Shown piece by piece: positions 37,765-47,058 of a stretch of DNA of 64,000 nt; within the stretch, counting starts at the first letter, position 1; the number at the start of each line of letters is the position of its first letter. The translations under genes and the position numbers were made by a program. Under the pieces are notes generated by a model. That model searched no databases. It saw only the letters and a program-made list of their open reading frames with translations, and was not told the origin of the DNA. Origin of the DNA: an uncultured Bacteroidia bacterium (lineage in GTDB: Bacteria; Bacteroidota; Bacteroidia; Bacteroidales; UBA932); assembly GCA_902798975.1 (NCBI GenBank), contig CADBYT010000001.1:93889-157888 (forward strand). The letters are read 5' to 3'.

Positions 37765-40700
37765 TTATTTATTAATACCCCACACCGGCAGCCATAGCAG
37801 CAATGCCAGCACGGAAAACACGAGGCCGCTGATAGAACCTACGGCAAATGCAAACCAAAACACTTCTGCGGGACCGTCAAACAAAAAGGGAACAAGTCCC
37901 AAAACAGTAGATATAATAGTGAGGGAAATCGGGCGCAACTTATGTCCAAAAGCATGAAGATAAGCCCGAAGAGCCCCTTGATGTAACCTTGAATGATGTA
38001 ATTCTGTCAACCACTCCGACACCATGTAAATCCCGGCATTCACGGTAATACCAGATAGCATGACAAATGCGGCAAAACCTCCTTTATCAAAAGTATAATC
38101 CGTCAAGCCGAAGGCGAGGAACAGGCCCACGAACGACAGCGGAATCATCAGGATGATTGCAAGCGGAAGCCGCACGGAATTAAAGTGGACGGCGCAGATC
38201 ACGAAGATAATTGCAATCACCAGCAGAATCAGCCAGGCATACTTCTCCTTGTGGTCATAGAACCATCCACGCCATCCCGCTTTGGCTCGGAAACCTATCG
38301 GCAACACATTCCCGTTCATCCAGTCCACGGACTCCTCAACCGCTTTCTCGGCAAATTGCTGAGTCCCGATGAAATTGAAACGAACTGTAATCGCATATGA
38401 TTGATTTTCCTTGCGGATCGGTAGACCGGTCAAGCCCTTGGTAATACTGCCCACTTCAGACAATTTAGTTTTGCGCACCCCGTCCACAGATACTGCAGCA
38501 TTGTCCATATACCACAGATCCCGTTCATCACGCGCCGAAGAGACAAGTCGCACCCGAACCAGATTCCCTTCGTATGGGAGCTGCATCAGCGAGGCATTAT
38601 AGAGAGGAGAACGTAAGGCCGCATAATAGGCATATGGGCTGATTCCACGCCCATTCAGCGCTTCAAAATCATATCGCAAATTGAACTCAGTACGAGGTCG
38701 ATCATCCCAGCCTGTCCCCCAAATTTCCGGATCCGTGACCCGCCGGTTCTCACGCAAATGCATAATCAGTCGTTCGCCATAGGCAATCAACTCGTCAAAA
38801 TTATAGCCCGTAAGAGTAATTCGATATCTACGCGAATCCGATACTATGTTGTTATCGAAAAAACTGTCATCAACCCCGGATACACTCCAGTTTGCTCCTC
38901 CACAGTTGGCAGCCATTGATATAATATCTTCTTTAATGATTGATGGTAGCCAAGTATCCTCATACTCCGGTTTAAACCGTACCGTAATTATACCATTGTC
39001 ATAACTTGTAATCCTCGTCTCGAACATGTCGATTTCTTCGAAACGCGCGAGGAAATTCTCCATGCTGCGCATCACCTCATTCAATTGCTGCACTGTACAC
39101 CCCTCCGGCATCCCCGCCCGCACATGGAGTTGCGGACGGACAGGCTCACGATAGAAGTCGGAATGTGAGATTGCCCGTTGGAAAAGAGCAAATGTCGAAC
39201 CAATAACCTCATCCACCGCGCCCTTGTTGTCCGCATAGGGCCGCCAACCCACAATCTTGTTCAGCACGACCTCGTAACGCTTCGGCTCCCGCCCATCCTC
39301 GCCGAATTTCACCGGCAGCAGGCAGGTTGGAATGCCAAACAACACAACCAAAGCCACCCAGTACACCCAGCGGTGCCGCACACCCCAGCTTATATAGCGC
39401 CCGTATGCGGCACGGCGCTGCGCCAGGAGCCTTTTACGCTTCGGACGTGGCATCCGCACCGCCACGGGAAAGTAATCCAGCAGCGCCGGCACAAACAGGT
39501 ACGAAACCGACAGCGACACGCAAAGGTTGATTACGATTACCCGGATAAAGTCTGTCAGGTTGGCCTTCTCCTGCTCCGGCATCAGCAAGATTACCAGCAA
39601 CGCCGCCACCGTGGTCAGCACCGCACAGAGCAGCGAGGGGAACACCTTCCGGTCCCTGCAACGGGTATAGTGGTCGATCATCACGATGCTGTTGTCGATG
39701 ATAATGCCCAGCGACACCGTCACCCCCGCAAGGGTATAGATGTGGATATGCAACCCCAGGAAGAAATACAGCGCCATCGAAATCAGCAGGTTCACAGCCA
39801 GTGTAATGGCAATGACCAGCATATAGCGCCACGAGCGTGCGGATACACCTACGAAGACAAGCAGTATCAGCAGGCAGAGTACTGTCCGAAAATAAATCTT
39901 GTCCAACTCGTCGGAGACGTACTCGGAGTAGTCGTAGCCCACAGAGACACCGATTTCCTCCGGGAAACTGACCTGCAGTTCCGCCATCCGGTCCTTCACC
40001 GCTCTCACCACCCCGATGAGGTTGGCGTCGGAATTCACCTCCACAGACAGAGTCAGCACGTTCAGCCCATTCACGCGATAGTACGAATTCGGCAGCGATT
40101 CCTGATAACTCCATGATGCGATTTCGTCAAGACGGATCACCCTGCCCCCCACCCGTTTCACGGGAATGGACGCAAAATCATTCCGAATCTCGTTCCGCAG
40201 CCTCACTCCCCAGGCCTGCCCTCCCGCCCGCGTCACTCCGACCACCTCTTCTGCATAGTAGTCCGTCACCGCTCTCCGGATGTCATCAGCCGAAATGCCC
40301 AGGATTTCGCAACGCGGCGCATCGAAGGTGATCACCCACTCGAAAGGTGTCTGACCATAGAAATCCACGCTGCTGACCCCCTCTACAGTAGATAGCGGAT
40401 AGAGTAGTTCCCGCTCCACGAACGCTGCAATTTCCTGAGAAGGCAAGGCGCTGCGGATGCTGTAGGAGATGGCCGTCTGCGTCTTTCCGCCCTGCGCGTT
40501 GAGCGAGATGGACGGATAGGTGCATCCTTCAGGCAGTTTTGAATAAAGGTTACGAATCTGCGAAGCCACCTCAAAGCGCACGGCCGCCAGGTCAGCCCGA
40601 CGTCCCACCGTCAGGGTAATGAATCCACTCCCGTCACGCGAGACGCTGCTGATGCCCGTGCAGGCACGAATGGTGGAAAAAACTCCCTCCAACAGACTCG

Positions 40701-40884
40701 TTACTTCCGCCTCCACGATGCGCGCCGAAGCATCCGGGTAAATATAACTAACCTCTATTTCGCGGTTTGACGCGGATGGTGTGTACTGCACCTTAAGGTG
40801 CGGGAAGCAGGCAACGCCCACCACAGCCGCCACCGCCATCAGCAGCAGCACCGAGAAGGACGATATGCGCCTGCACTCCGCCAT
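37765..40884 (-). CDS. RND-family permease, second subunit
   Basis: A 1039-residue inner-membrane RND (AcrB/MMPL superfamily) protein. It has two halves, each with a large periplasmic loop (about residues 40-330 and 560-830) and a cluster of helices (about 340-530 and 840-1035). The usual GxxxDD relay in helix 4 reads SLGIIIDNSIVMIDHY, so the second Asp is Asn. Its ATG shares TGATG with the upstream permease stop, so the two are coupled, and a heteromeric pump like MdtBC is likely. Substrate unknown; the peptide genes upstream are candidates. The second half is visibly more AT-rich than the first. Confidence 0.88.
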   Translation of the reverse strand: MAECRRISSFSVLLLMAVAAVVGVACFPHLKVQYTPSASNREIEVSYIYPDASARIVEAEVTSLLEGVFSTIRACTGISSVSRDGSGFITLTVGRRADLAAVRFEVASQIRNLYSKLPEGCTYPSISLNAQGGKTQTAISYSIRSALPSQEIAAFVERELLYPLSTVEGVSSVDFYGQTPFEWVITFDAPRCEILGISADDIRRAVTDYYAEEVVGVTRAGGQAWGVRLRNEIRNDFASIPVKRVGGRVIRLDEIASWSYQESLPNSYYRVNGLNVLTLSVEVNSDANLIGVVRAVKDRMAELQVSFPEEIGVSVGYDYSEYVSDELDKIYFRTVLCLLILLVFVGVSARSWRYMLVIAITLAVNLLISMALYFFLGLHIHIYTLAGVTVSLGIIIDNSIVMIDHYTRCRDRKVFPSLLCAVLTTVAALLVILLMPEQEKANLTDFIRVIVINLCVSLSVSYLFVPALLDYFPVAVRMPRPKRKRLLAQRRAAYGRYISWGVRHRWVYWVALVVLFGIPTCLLPVKFGEDGREPKRYEVVLNKIVGWRPYADNKGAVDEVIGSTFALFQRAISHSDFYREPVRPQLHVRAGMPEGCTVQQLNEVMRSMENFLARFEEIDMFETRITSYDNGIITVRFKPEYEDTWLPSIIKEDIISMAANCGGANWSVSGVDDSFFDNNIVSDSRRYRITLTGYNFDELIAYGERLIMHLRENRRVTDPEIWGTGWDDRPRTEFNLRYDFEALNGRGISPYAYYAALRSPLYNASLMQLPYEGNLVRVRLVSSARDERDLWYMDNAAVSVDGVRKTKLSEVGSITKGLTGLPIRKENQSYAITVRFNFIGTQQFAEKAVEESVDWMNGNVLPIGFRAKAGWRGWFYDHKEKYAWLILLVIAIIFVICAVHFNSVRLPLAIILMIPLSFVGLFLAFGLTDYTFDKGGFAAFVMLSGITVNAGIYMVSEWLTELHHSRLHQGALRAYLHAFGHKLRPISLTIISTVLGLVPFLFDGPAEVFWFAFAVGSISGLVFSVLALLLWLPVWGINK

Positions 40885-43800
40885 CAGCGAACGCGCTTGC
40901 GATAGATGGCAGCATACACCGTGGGCACGTAGAACAGACTCACGAGCGTACCTGCCGCCATTCCCACGATAACTACGAGTGCCATCGGATACTGCAGGTC
41001 GGCACCCATATTGCCGCGCGACAGGAACGGCGCAACGGCGAGAATCGTGGTCAGCGAGGTCATCAGGATGGCCTTGAGCCGGCGGTGGCCCGCCTCGTGG
41101 ACGGCCGCTTCCACCTCCATCCCGCCGCGCACCAGGCGGTTGATGGTGTCGATCTTGAGGATGGAGTCGTTGATTACGATGCCGGTGATCACTACGAGGC
41201 CAATCAGCGACATGATGTTGATGCTCACCCCCAGCAGCCACAGCGCCCCCAGCGAGACGGCGATATCGATCACCACCTCCGACAGGATGATGAAAGGCTG
41301 CAGCAGCGACTCGAACTGCGATGCGAGAATCAGGAACAGCAGCGCCAGAGCCACCAGCAGCACCAGCAGCATCCCGCGGATCATCTCGCGGTTCGTGAAC
41401 CAGGCACCGGTGAACGCGGCATCGAAGCCGCCCGTACGGCGCAAGGCCCCCCGGACAGCCGTCATCGCGGCGGGAACATCCCGCGCCGGGATGTCCAGCG
41501 CCAGCGGATAATAGCTCCCGTCATCGCCCGAGACCAGCGTCTTGAAGTCCTGCTCGAAGGTCTGCCGCATCAGCGCCGACGCCGGAATATCCACCGTCCG
41601 CGACGGGTCGGCCGCATCCGGCACGCTCACGCTGGCGCGGGCGAGGATCTGCGCGAGCTCCTCCGTGTCCGTGCCCAGCACCACCGGCACCGACCGGGCC
41701 CCCTGCACGATTTCGAACAACTCATTGCCGTTCAGCGCATTGCGCAGCACGCTGGTCAGGTCGCTGAAACTCACCCCATAGAGCGCCATCCGCTCGGGAT
41801 CAGAAACGTACAGGACGTCCTGCTGCAAGGGAATATCGTCCATCTGGACCCCCGGCAGGGCGGCCCGCACCTCCGAGAGCGCCGCCCGGACGCCCGCCAC
41901 GGAAAGACTTCCCCCGCCGTCGGACAGGCGCAGGCGCACAAGCAACTGCGGCTCCCGCTCCGCAAAGACCATTTCGAAGATGTTGCCGGACGTTCCCCAC
42001 GCCTGGATGGCCGCGGGCCAGCGCTCCCGCACCAGGACGGACAAGCGCTCCTGCAGGGCCGCCAGCTCCCGCGCCGAGCCGCAACTGACATACAGCGACG
42101 CCTCGCTCATCGACTGGTCCTCGCTGTGCCCCAGCACGAACTGCGGCACTCCCACCAGGGCGGTGGTGCTCACCTCGTCATTCCCGGCCTGACCGGAAAT
42201 CTCCGGGTGTGATGAGGCCGCCGCCTCCAGCACCATCACCCTTGCGCGGTTCTCCTCCAGCGTAATATGCTCGTTCCAGTCCACATGCAGGATGGCGTCG
42301 GTATAGGTGATTGGCGGCAACTTCTCCTTGCGCATCCCCCACACGCACACGGCAGTCAGCACGGCGCAGCCCAGCGGCAGCGCCCAGGCGATCCACCTGT
42401 GGCCCAGGTGCCAGCCCACTGTACGGTCGTAGAGCCGCATCGCCCCGTCAAAGCGGATCCCCGAAAGGAAAGCGTTCGGCCGGAAGGCCGGGAGTTTCTT
42501 GTAGATGGCCCAGTAATACACCGGCAGCACGACCACCGTCACGGCGTACGACACCAGCAGGACCGTGGTCACGGCCATGGCCTGGTCATAAAACAACTGG
42601 CCCGCGAGGCCATTCAGGAAAATCAGCGGGATAAACACCGCACAGGTCGTCAACACCGACGAGAGCATCGCCCCACGCACTTCCTTCGTACCCTCCACGA
42701 CAGCGCTACGCAACGCCTCGCCCCGCTGCCAGCAGGCAGTAATGTTGTCCGTCAGCACGATGGTATTGTCCACCATCATGCCCACGCCCAGCAGCAGGCC
42801 GGACAGGGAGATGATATTGATCGACAGCCCCATGGCATAGAATACGAAGAACGACACCACCAGCGACACCGGGATCGTCAGCGCCACCAGCAGCGGCGAG
42901 CGCAGGTCTTTCATGAAGAAGAAGATGACCACGATGTCCAGCAGGATGGCCAGGAGGATGTTTAGCAGCAGGTTGCGGATGGAATAGTCCAGCAGCGCCG
43001 TCTGGTCGCGCGTCAGCGTGAAGCGCATCTGCGGATAATCCTGCCCGAAGGCTTCCAGCTGCTCGGAAATCCCTTTGCGGAGCGCGGCCATCCGGGCCTC
43101 GCTCTGCTTGATCACGGCCAGCGTCACGGCATCCTGCCCATCGCTGCGCGAGAGACCCGTGCGGGGCGCCGCCCGCTCCGTCACGGATGCCACATCCTTC
43201 ACCTGGAGCGTCCGGTCACCCACCTTCAGCCACACGTCGGCGATATCCTCGCGCGACGCGGCGAAGGAGCGGAAACGGACGTTGTAGTGGTACTCCCCGT
43301 CCCGGATCGTCAGGTTCGACAGCGTCACGTTGGCCGACGAAACCGCCCGCTCAAACGCCGCCATCGTCAGGCCCAGCCGCGCGAGCGCCTCGGGATCCGG
43401 GACCACCAGGATCTCCCGCTCCGCAGTCCCGCTCAGGTCCACCATCGCCACCTCCGGCAGCTGCTCGATGCGCTTCGCGATCACGTCGCGGGCGAATTCG
43501 CTCATCCGAAGGAAATCCCCGCCCCTGTCGCGCAGCGTGATGTTAATATAAAAAGCCGGGATGTCCGTGGCGGCCGCCTTGAACACTTTCGGCCGGTCGA
43601 TGCGCGGAAGCGAACCCATCGCACGGTCAATCTTCTCGTTGACCTCGATATAGAAATAGTCGATGTCGCGCCCTTCCTCGAAGGAAAGCGTCATCGTGGC
43701 GCTGCCGTCGCGCGCCTCGCTGCGGATGTCCTTGAGGTGCGCAATCTGCACCAGGCTCTGCCGCAGGGGGTTCACCACGGCGGCGTCCAGCTCGCGTGCC

Positions 43801-43958
43801 GACAGGTCCGGCGCCGCCACCTGCACGGTCACGTAGGGGATGTCCACGTCCGGGATCAGCGACACGGGCAGCCGCCCGATGCCCACGAAGCCCAGCACCA
43901 CGAAGACCAGCAGAATCATCGTGACGGAGACGGGACGGTCCAGGAGCTTGTTCAGCAT
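40884..43958 (-). CDS. RND-family permease, first subunit (with in-frame repeat insert)
   Basis: A 1024-residue inner-membrane RND permease. The N-terminus MLNKLLDRPVSVTMILL and the porter-domain start RLPVSLIPDVDIPYVTV are typical of the HAE1 group. Helix 4 has GVGMMVDNTIVLTDN, with Asn in place of the second relay Asp, as in the partner permease. At about residue 585-595 the repeat at 42176-42203 adds EISGQAGNDE in the second periplasmic loop. It starts 4 bases after the adaptor gene stop and ends in a TGATG overlap with the second permease gene. Proton-driven export is expected. Confidence 0.9.
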   Translation of the reverse strand: MLNKLLDRPVSVTMILLVFVVLGFVGIGRLPVSLIPDVDIPYVTVQVAAPDLSARELDAAVVNPLRQSLVQIAHLKDIRSEARDGSATMTLSFEEGRDIDYFYIEVNEKIDRAMGSLPRIDRPKVFKAAATDIPAFYINITLRDRGGDFLRMSEFARDVIAKRIEQLPEVAMVDLSGTAEREILVVPDPEALARLGLTMAAFERAVSSANVTLSNLTIRDGEYHYNVRFRSFAASREDIADVWLKVGDRTLQVKDVASVTERAAPRTGLSRSDGQDAVTLAVIKQSEARMAALRKGISEQLEAFGQDYPQMRFTLTRDQTALLDYSIRNLLLNILLAILLDIVVIFFFMKDLRSPLLVALTIPVSLVVSFFVFYAMGLSINIISLSGLLLGVGMMVDNTIVLTDNITACWQRGEALRSAVVEGTKEVRGAMLSSVLTTCAVFIPLIFLNGLAGQLFYDQAMAVTTVLLVSYAVTVVVLPVYYWAIYKKLPAFRPNAFLSGIRFDGAMRLYDRTVGWHLGHRWIAWALPLGCAVLTAVCVWGMRKEKLPPITYTDAILHVDWNEHITLEENRARVMVLEAAASSHPEISGQAGNDEVSTTALVGVPQFVLGHSEDQSMSEASLYVSCGSARELAALQERLSVLVRERWPAAIQAWGTSGNIFEMVFAEREPQLLVRLRLSDGGGSLSVAGVRAALSEVRAALPGVQMDDIPLQQDVLYVSDPERMALYGVSFSDLTSVLRNALNGNELFEIVQGARSVPVVLGTDTEELAQILARASVSVPDAADPSRTVDIPASALMRQTFEQDFKTLVSGDDGSYYPLALDIPARDVPAAMTAVRGALRRTGGFDAAFTGAWFTNREMIRGMLLVLLVALALLFLILASQFESLLQPFIILSEVVIDIAVSLGALWLLGVSINIMSLIGLVVITGIVINDSILKIDTINRLVRGGMEVEAAVHEAGHRRLKAILMTSLTTILAVAPFLSRGNMGADLQYPMALVVIVGMAAGTLVSLFYVPTVYAAIYRKRVR
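42176..42203 (+). repeat. Palindromic repeat family A, copy in frame inside an RND permease gene
   Basis: CGTCATTCCCGG (from 42176) and CCGGAAATCTC (to 42203) frame the copy; the arms ATTCCCGG (42180-42187) and CCGGAAAT (42193-42200) have one mismatch. It is translated on the minus strand as part of the permease (EISGQAGNDE). Confidence 0.7.
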
Positions 43959-43962
43959 GGCC

Positions 43963-45045
43963 TTATTCTTCCTTCAGGACGACGTGCGAGCCATCCGCGA
44001 GGTTCAGGTTGCCCGACACGATCACGCGGTCACCCTCCGACAGGGTCGCGCCGCGGTCCGTGTTGGCCGTGACGGCGTAGGAGTCGCTGTTGGCGTTCAG
44101 CGTGTGGACGTACACCCACTCGGCCCGGTCACCCTCGCCATAGCGGAACAGCACCTCCAGCCCGTCGCGGATCACCACGGCGCTCTTCGGCACCACCAGC
44201 TGCGCCGGCAGGTCCTTGTCCACCACCACGCGGACGTTCATCCCGTCCAGCAGTCCCGCTCCGCCGGGAATCGTGGCCGTGACGGCGATCTGGCCGTTAC
44301 GGTCCACGGTGGGGTTGATGCTCTTGATGCGTCCGGCGAAACTCCGTTCCTGTCCGAATGGCGTCACGCTTACACGCTGTCCCCGCTCCAGGAAGCCGTA
44401 TTCCGACTCCAGCGCGGAGAAGGTCACGTCGAGCGTCCCGTCGGCGATCAGGGTGCAGAAGGGATCCGAGCCCGTGCGGTCCCACTGCTTCAGCTGCAGG
44501 TCCGCCACCCGCCCGGCGAACGGCGCGCGCAGCACCGTGCCCGCCAGAGCCCGCTGCGCCTTGTCGTAGGCATTGCAGGCGGCGCTGTAGCCAGAGCGGA
44601 TCCCGGCCAACTCCCGGACATCGGCAGGCACGGCCGCGCTGTCAGCAACGGCCCAACCCAACCCCGACAAAACATCCATATAATCCAGATATGTTCGCGC
44701 TCGTTCAATGCGAGCCGATTCCAGGGCCGAGCGCTGTTCACTATCGTCCAGTCGCGCCAGCACTGCCCCTTTTGCAACAAATGTCCCATTCTGAACCGGA
44801 ATATCGGCAATCTGCCCACTTTCACGGAAATATAGCGTACTGCGCTGCGTAGCGACCAACTTCCCGTTTGCAACCAACTGCATTGGAAAGGTCTGGCGCT
44901 TCAGCGTGACGACCTCCACCGCGTTTACCTCCTGAGCATATGCCAATTTACTATTATCTTTTGTATCTTTATTTGGCCTATTGCAACCACACAGGCAACA
45001 AAGAGTCATGAATATGGATATCAAGCATTTGTGGCTTCTTTTCAT
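43963..45045 (-). CDS. RND periplasmic adaptor (membrane fusion protein), lipoprotein
   Basis: A 360-residue HlyD/AcrA-type adaptor with a lipoprotein signal (TLCCLCGC). The lipoyl-like hairpin domain flanks a coiled-coil (YFRESGQIADIPVQNGTFVAKGAVLARLDD, then SALESARIERARTYLDY..., RAPFAGRVADLQL). A beta-barrel and membrane-proximal domain follow (FERGQRVSVTPFG; DKDLPAQLVVPKSAVV). It would join the RND permeases to the TolC protein encoded upstream. It lies 4 bases before the first permease gene. The start at 45045 leaves 74 bases to the thioredoxin-like gene upstream. Confidence 0.9.
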   Translation of the reverse strand: MKRSHKCLISIFMTLCCLCGCNRPNKDTKDNSKLAYAQEVNAVEVVTLKRQTFPMQLVANGKLVATQRSTLYFRESGQIADIPVQNGTFVAKGAVLARLDDSEQRSALESARIERARTYLDYMDVLSGLGWAVADSAAVPADVRELAGIRSGYSAACNAYDKAQRALAGTVLRAPFAGRVADLQLKQWDRTGSDPFCTLIADGTLDVTFSALESEYGFLERGQRVSVTPFGQERSFAGRIKSINPTVDRNGQIAVTATIPGGAGLLDGMNVRVVVDKDLPAQLVVPKSAVVIRDGLEVLFRYGEGDRAEWVYVHTLNANSDSYAVTANTDRGATLSEGDRVIVSGNLNLADGSHVVLKEE

Positions 45046-45119
45046 TCTAATTGTTATTTCATCGTGAATAAAAAGGGACTGTTTCTTGTGCAACGGAAAC
45101 CGAGGAACTCGCATGGAAG

Positions 45120-45638
45120 TCAATTGATAATACTACTTCGTACTAATCGCAAATAGTGCTCCGTATCTTGGGGATAATTACTGGAAGGAACGAAAGAATG
45201 CTCCACTCTTCCTCCTTTGTAAATAAACAGGACCGTAGTGTTCTTAAGATTCTCCTTCGTTGTTTTGCTAAGCGCGGGCACTTCCCCGGATTCAATTGGA
45301 TTCCAAATTATAATACGAGAATCTGATTTATACTCGGGGAAAATACTGTCAAGTTCATCGAAAAGCATTTCAGAACATGGTTGGCAGCCTTTAGACGCAA
45401 TACTGACAACAAGACGGGGCTGTTCTTCCTCAGCGTTTTCAAAAAAGTGAATCCCAAAAGATTCTTCCAGCAAGGTCCCGTCAAGGCCTAAAGCGACCAC
45501 ACGCGAGGCGTATATGTAAGATTGATATGACATTCTCTCAGCCACGATTCTTTCTGTATTCTTTTTAATTAGAAACGCGGACAATATGCCGATGACAAGC
45601 ATTCCGATCAACGGAACCGATATGTCTGCAACTTTCAT
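45120..45638 (-). CDS. Membrane-anchored thioredoxin-like protein (Cys-x-x-Cys)
   Basis: A 172-residue protein with one N-terminal helix (about residues 7-25) and an extracytoplasmic part holding a redox motif GCQPC (Cys85, Cys88) after strand LVVSIAS, as in thioredoxin-fold proteins. A later strand TTVLFIYKGGRV could be the central sheet. Cytoplasmic side is short, so the motif faces the periplasm. It overlaps the third propeller gene by 4 bases (ATGA). With Cys-bearing peptides encoded nearby, disulfide formation or isomerisation is a reasonable guess, but no cis-Pro motif is clear. Confidence 0.72.
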   Translation of the reverse strand: MKVADISVPLIGMLVIGILSAFLIKKNTERIVAERMSYQSYIYASRVVALGLDGTLLEESFGIHFFENAEEEQPRLVVSIASKGCQPCSEMLFDELDSIFPEYKSDSRIIIWNPIESGEVPALSKTTKENLKNTTVLFIYKGGRVEHSFVPSSNYPQDTEHYLRLVRSSIIN

Positions 45639-46822
45639 TTTTTCAATACATATCTTAGCAGAATACTATTGGAATCCTGTTTTATCGAATCCAGAAGGCT
45701 GGACGAACTATCACCTATGATATCTCTGGAAACATACATTGACATATTCTCTGGCGAGAGCAGGACATAACAGGCATCATCCCATGCAAAAGAAGCATAA
45801 AACCTGAGACCCTCTTTCGTCGTATCGAAATATGATGCCTCCCGCTTCTCTTTATCATACAACAATGTAATAGATTGTCCCTCATAATATGCACCTGCGA
45901 CAATAAACCGTGAAGTCTCACATACACGAGTCACCCGTAAAACGTATTGTTTTGACAACTCATCATAACGCTGTTTCCATGCTTGGTTTTTAATAGACAC
46001 CTCCGATTCATCCATTCTGTCCACAGGAAGCGTGTGACTGCCGAAATCCCAAGTAAAGTAGGGATCGAACGTTTCAGACTCAGTATCAAAACGATATATA
46101 GATCCGTCAAACCCGGTATAAAAGAAAACCTCTCCTCCTAATTTGTAAAAAGGAGGTTGCTGGGCAAAATCGTAATAGGGAGAAAGGGAAAACCAGCGAG
46201 GAATCTCTTGGAAATACTCGTGGATCAATTCGCCCGGATCCTGATACAAATACACGCGAGACCCTGCACTGGCAGAAAAAAGCAGGTAACGGCCATCCCC
46301 GAGAGGAAAAAAATGGTGAACCGCAGGAACCTTGTCCATTACTTCGATATTTCCTAAATAAGAATGCTTCTCGTGGAGAGAATAAGTATATATTCCTCTC
46401 GAAGGCGTTAACACTTGTAATGTTGAGTCTGCAGCATCAATAAATAGAGAATTACCACCTATAAACTCTCCAGGCCCCCTACCCGTTTTGTCAATCGTTT
46501 CGACATATACCCCATCCCGGTTGAACACCTTGATAATTCCGTCCCTTCGATCCACAAACATATAGCCTTCGTCATACACGACAAAGGAGGCTGTCAGGCT
46601 GGACACGAGTGCATCCGTTCGTGAATCCAACGGAATTAAATCCACTCTCTCTACGAAATCCGCCAAGGAAACCTCTTTCTTTTGCGAAAGATCAATGCAC
46701 GCTGTTATGTGGACCGATGTTTTATTATTATCAACACACCCTGAGGCAAATAACAAAGAATCTAACACGCATATTACTACGAGGTGCGCGAACTTTGCGG
46801 TTCTATTGTTGAATGGGGCCAT
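45635..46822 (-). CDS. Six-bladed beta-propeller lipoprotein (propeller 3)
   Basis: A 395-residue lipoprotein (LLFASGC) followed by a six-bladed NHL-like beta-propeller of the type called 6-bladed beta-propeller or BF2992/DUF4221-like in Bacteroidota. Blade repeats read VFNRDGVYVETIDKTGRGPGEF, TLQVLTPSRGIYTYSL and GGEVFFYTGFDGSIYRF, each with aromatic and Asp-Gly turns. Such proteins bind partners or ligands on their top face. Its start overlaps the end of the small peptide gene by 20 bases (an alternative ATG at 46825 gives 23), like the other two peptide-propeller pairs. It is more divergent than propellers 1 and 2. Confidence 0.78.
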   Translation of the reverse strand: MAPFNNRTAKFAHLVVICVLDSLLFASGCVDNNKTSVHITACIDLSQKKEVSLADFVERVDLIPLDSRTDALVSSLTASFVVYDEGYMFVDRRDGIIKVFNRDGVYVETIDKTGRGPGEFIGGNSLFIDAADSTLQVLTPSRGIYTYSLHEKHSYLGNIEVMDKVPAVHHFFPLGDGRYLLFSASAGSRVYLYQDPGELIHEYFQEIPRWFSLSPYYDFAQQPPFYKLGGEVFFYTGFDGSIYRFDTESETFDPYFTWDFGSHTLPVDRMDESEVSIKNQAWKQRYDELSKQYVLRVTRVCETSRFIVAGAYYEGQSITLLYDKEKREASYFDTTKEGLRFYASFAWDDACYVLLSPENMSMYVSRDIIGDSSSSLLDSIKQDSNSILLRYVLKK

Positions 46823-47033
46823 CATATCCTGTTGGGACACAATAATCGTCGGGGTTATTTGTTTCAATACATTCAACATAAAGCACGTTCGGATCAGGAA
46901 ACTCAAAATACACCGGAGTCCACCCAGCACCGTATCGGGGTTCGGTTGCCGAAGAAGATATGTTAGAAGAGAACAAACACAAAAAAGCTACAATCATGAA
47001 TGTTGTACTCGATAGAATAATACTCTTTTTCAT
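46803..47033 (-). CDS. Small exported Cys-containing peptide 3
   Basis: A 76-residue precursor. A strong signal peptide (IILSSTTFMIVAFLCLF) probably ends near residue 28 (SSSAT). The mature part, about 48 residues, has two Cys (Cys55, Cys65) in YVECIETNN and DDYCVPTGYDG and an aromatic-Pro-rich start (GWTPVYFEFPDP). No homology is recognised, though it resembles NVEALA-type Bacteroidota peptides in size and position. The end overlaps the propeller 3 start by 20 bases, suggesting coupled translation. It lies after the TolC gene. Start chosen at the ATG at 47033. Confidence 0.65.
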   Translation of the reverse strand: MKKSIILSSTTFMIVAFLCLFSSNISSSATEPRYGAGWTPVYFEFPDPNVLYVECIETNNPDDYCVPTGYDGPIQQ

Positions 47034-47058
47034 AAGATAAAACAATTACATATGGTTT

